Shown: positions 4,951 to 5,572 of the stretch, piece by piece
Layout: each line of letters opens with the position of its first letter
Position numbering within the stretch: position 1 is the stretch's first letter
Source of the DNA: an uncultured Gammaproteobacteria bacterium
Lineage (GTDB): Bacteria; Pseudomonadota; Gammaproteobacteria; Ga0077536
Assembly: GCA_903866355.1 (NCBI GenBank)
Contig: CAIPNE010000137.1
Span: forward strand, 1 to 5,572
Reading direction: 5' to 3'
DNA length: 5,572 nucleotides
Translations under genes and position numbers: made by a program
Notes under the pieces: model-generated
What the model saw: the letters and a program-made list of their open reading frames with translations, nothing else
What the model was told of the DNA's origin: nothing
Database searches by the model: none

Positions 4951-5572
4951 ATGTCAGTCAACACTCTGCGCATCGACCTCGCAGCCGCTTTTCGGCTCGC
5001 CGTGACCATGGATTGGCATGAGTCGGTGGGTAACCACTTCAGCCTCGCTGTATCGGCTGATGGGCACCAGTTTTTGCTCAACCCGAAGTGGCGGCACTTC
5101 TCGCTCATTCGGGCCTCCGAACTGCTCCTGGTGGACAGCAACGACCCGGACACGCTTTCGCGGCCCGACGCTCCAGACTCCACCGCTTGGTGCATCCACG
5201 GGCAGTTGCACCGTTTGGTACCCCATGCGCGTTGCATCCTGCATGTGCATCCACCGTACGCCACGGCGTTGGCCACGCTCAAGAACCCCACGTTGTTGCC
5301 AATCGAACAGAACACTGCCCGGTTCTTCAACCGTCTGGCCTACGACGCCGGCTTTACCGGCTTGGCGGACAACGAGGCGGAAGGGCAAAGGCTAGCGGCT
5401 GCCTTGGGCGATAAGCGCAGCATGCTCATGGGCAACCATGGCGTGTTGGTCACTGGCCCTACCGTGGCCGAGGCTTTTGAGGAACTCTATTTCCTCGAGC
5501 GAGCGGCCAAGACGCTCATGCTGGCTTACGCCAGTGGCCAGCCTCTGGCCGTGCTGTCCGATGAAGTGGCAG
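4951..5572 (+). CDS. Class II aldolase/adducin-family protein (3' end beyond window)
   Basis: 207 codons are visible and the gene is still open at the window end. Family members are usually about 210-260 aa. ATG 4951 is preceded by GGAG (4940-4943) with 7 nt spacing. The fold is shown by GNHFSLAV (28-35, the substrate-phosphate loop region in FucA-like enzymes, usually GN(I/L)S), HVH at 98-100, and GNHG at 161-164. His98, His100 and His163 match the three metal-binding histidines of class II aldolases. At the place of the usual catalytic Glu (Glu73 in FucA) there is IHGQLHR with His83, so it is probably not a classical sugar-phosphate aldolase but one of the divergent members of unknown substrate. 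This is host chromosome, not part of the element. Integration has replaced whatever preceded the tRNA fragment upstream of it. Confidence 0.88.
   Translation, partial: MSVNTLRIDLAAAFRLAVTMDWHESVGNHFSLAVSADGHQFLLNPKWRHFSLIRASELLLVDSNDPDTLSRPDAPDSTAWCIHGQLHRLVPHARCILHVHPPYATALATLKNPTLLPIEQNTARFFNRLAYDAGFTGLADNEAEGQRLAAALGDKRSMLMGNHGVLVTGPTVAEAFEELYFLERAAKTLMLAYASGQPLAVLSDEVA

Noticed and set aside
4848..5330. 160-aa minus-strand ORF ending in GAIGFEPTTPCTP
   Set aside because: The ending is the known false translation of the antisense of a tRNA 3' half, and the rest is antisense to the well-supported aldolase-family gene.
4954..5388. 144-aa minus-strand ORF inside the aldolase-family gene
   Set aside because: Shadow frame. 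The plus-strand frame has a ribosome site and conserved metal-binding motifs.
1..5572. CRISPR array or insertion sequence
   Set aside because: No regularly spaced long repeats, transposase frame or terminal inverted repeats were seen. The repeats present are short and clustered at regulatory places.

Overview
The window shows the right-hand end of an integrative element of the P4-like phage-satellite type, inserted into a tRNA-Pro gene, followed by about 0.7 kb of host chromosome. The coding style is moderately high in GC, the integrase is P4-type, the replication module has a CHC2-type zinc finger plus a D5/SF3 helicase, and the tRNA encodes its CCA end. Together these suggest a Pseudomonadota host, probably a betaproteobacterium (Burkholderiales). 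The genus cannot be fixed from sequence alone.

Layout, left to right. Everything from 1 to 4672 that codes does so on the minus strand, so the genes read from right to left. The element starts at the att site (a 3' fragment of tRNA-Pro(GGG), 4849-4894). Next comes a non-coding arm of about 175 bp with repeats and a possible int promoter. It is followed by the tyrosine integrase (3407-4672), an AT-richer gene of unknown function translationally coupled to it (2568-3410), and an AlpA-like HTH regulator starting at GTG behind a 9-bp-arm palindrome (2306-2503). Then come a zinc-finger primase-like protein (1752-2255), an SF3 helicase overlapping it by ATGA (379-1755), a small HTH-like protein (73-318) and the start of another small protein (1-72). 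The far end of the element, with the intact tRNA-Pro, lies beyond position 1.

Chromosome. Right of the tRNA fragment there is a hairpin terminator (4909-4937) and then a plus-strand class II aldolase/adducin-family gene (4951 onward) cut by the window end.

How the parts work together (inference from family knowledge). Integrase recombines the tRNA 3' end, and the AlpA-like protein probably regulates int/excision or replication genes. The zinc-finger protein and helicase replicate the excised circle. The most distinctive non-coding structure is at 288-391, between helicase and small HTH gene. Two clusters of GGTGAC-type heptamers face each other with mirror-image spacing (7,10 versus 10,7), and between them lie three TAGGG-centred repeats at exact 14-bp spacing. 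This is a good candidate for the element's replication origin or for a regulatory control region. The unknown gene next to int sits where satellites often carry accessory (including anti-phage) cargo, but nothing in its sequence proves such a role.

No stretch longer than 300 bases lacks a gene. The longest is 4673-4950 (278 bp), filled by the att arm, tRNA fragment and terminator.
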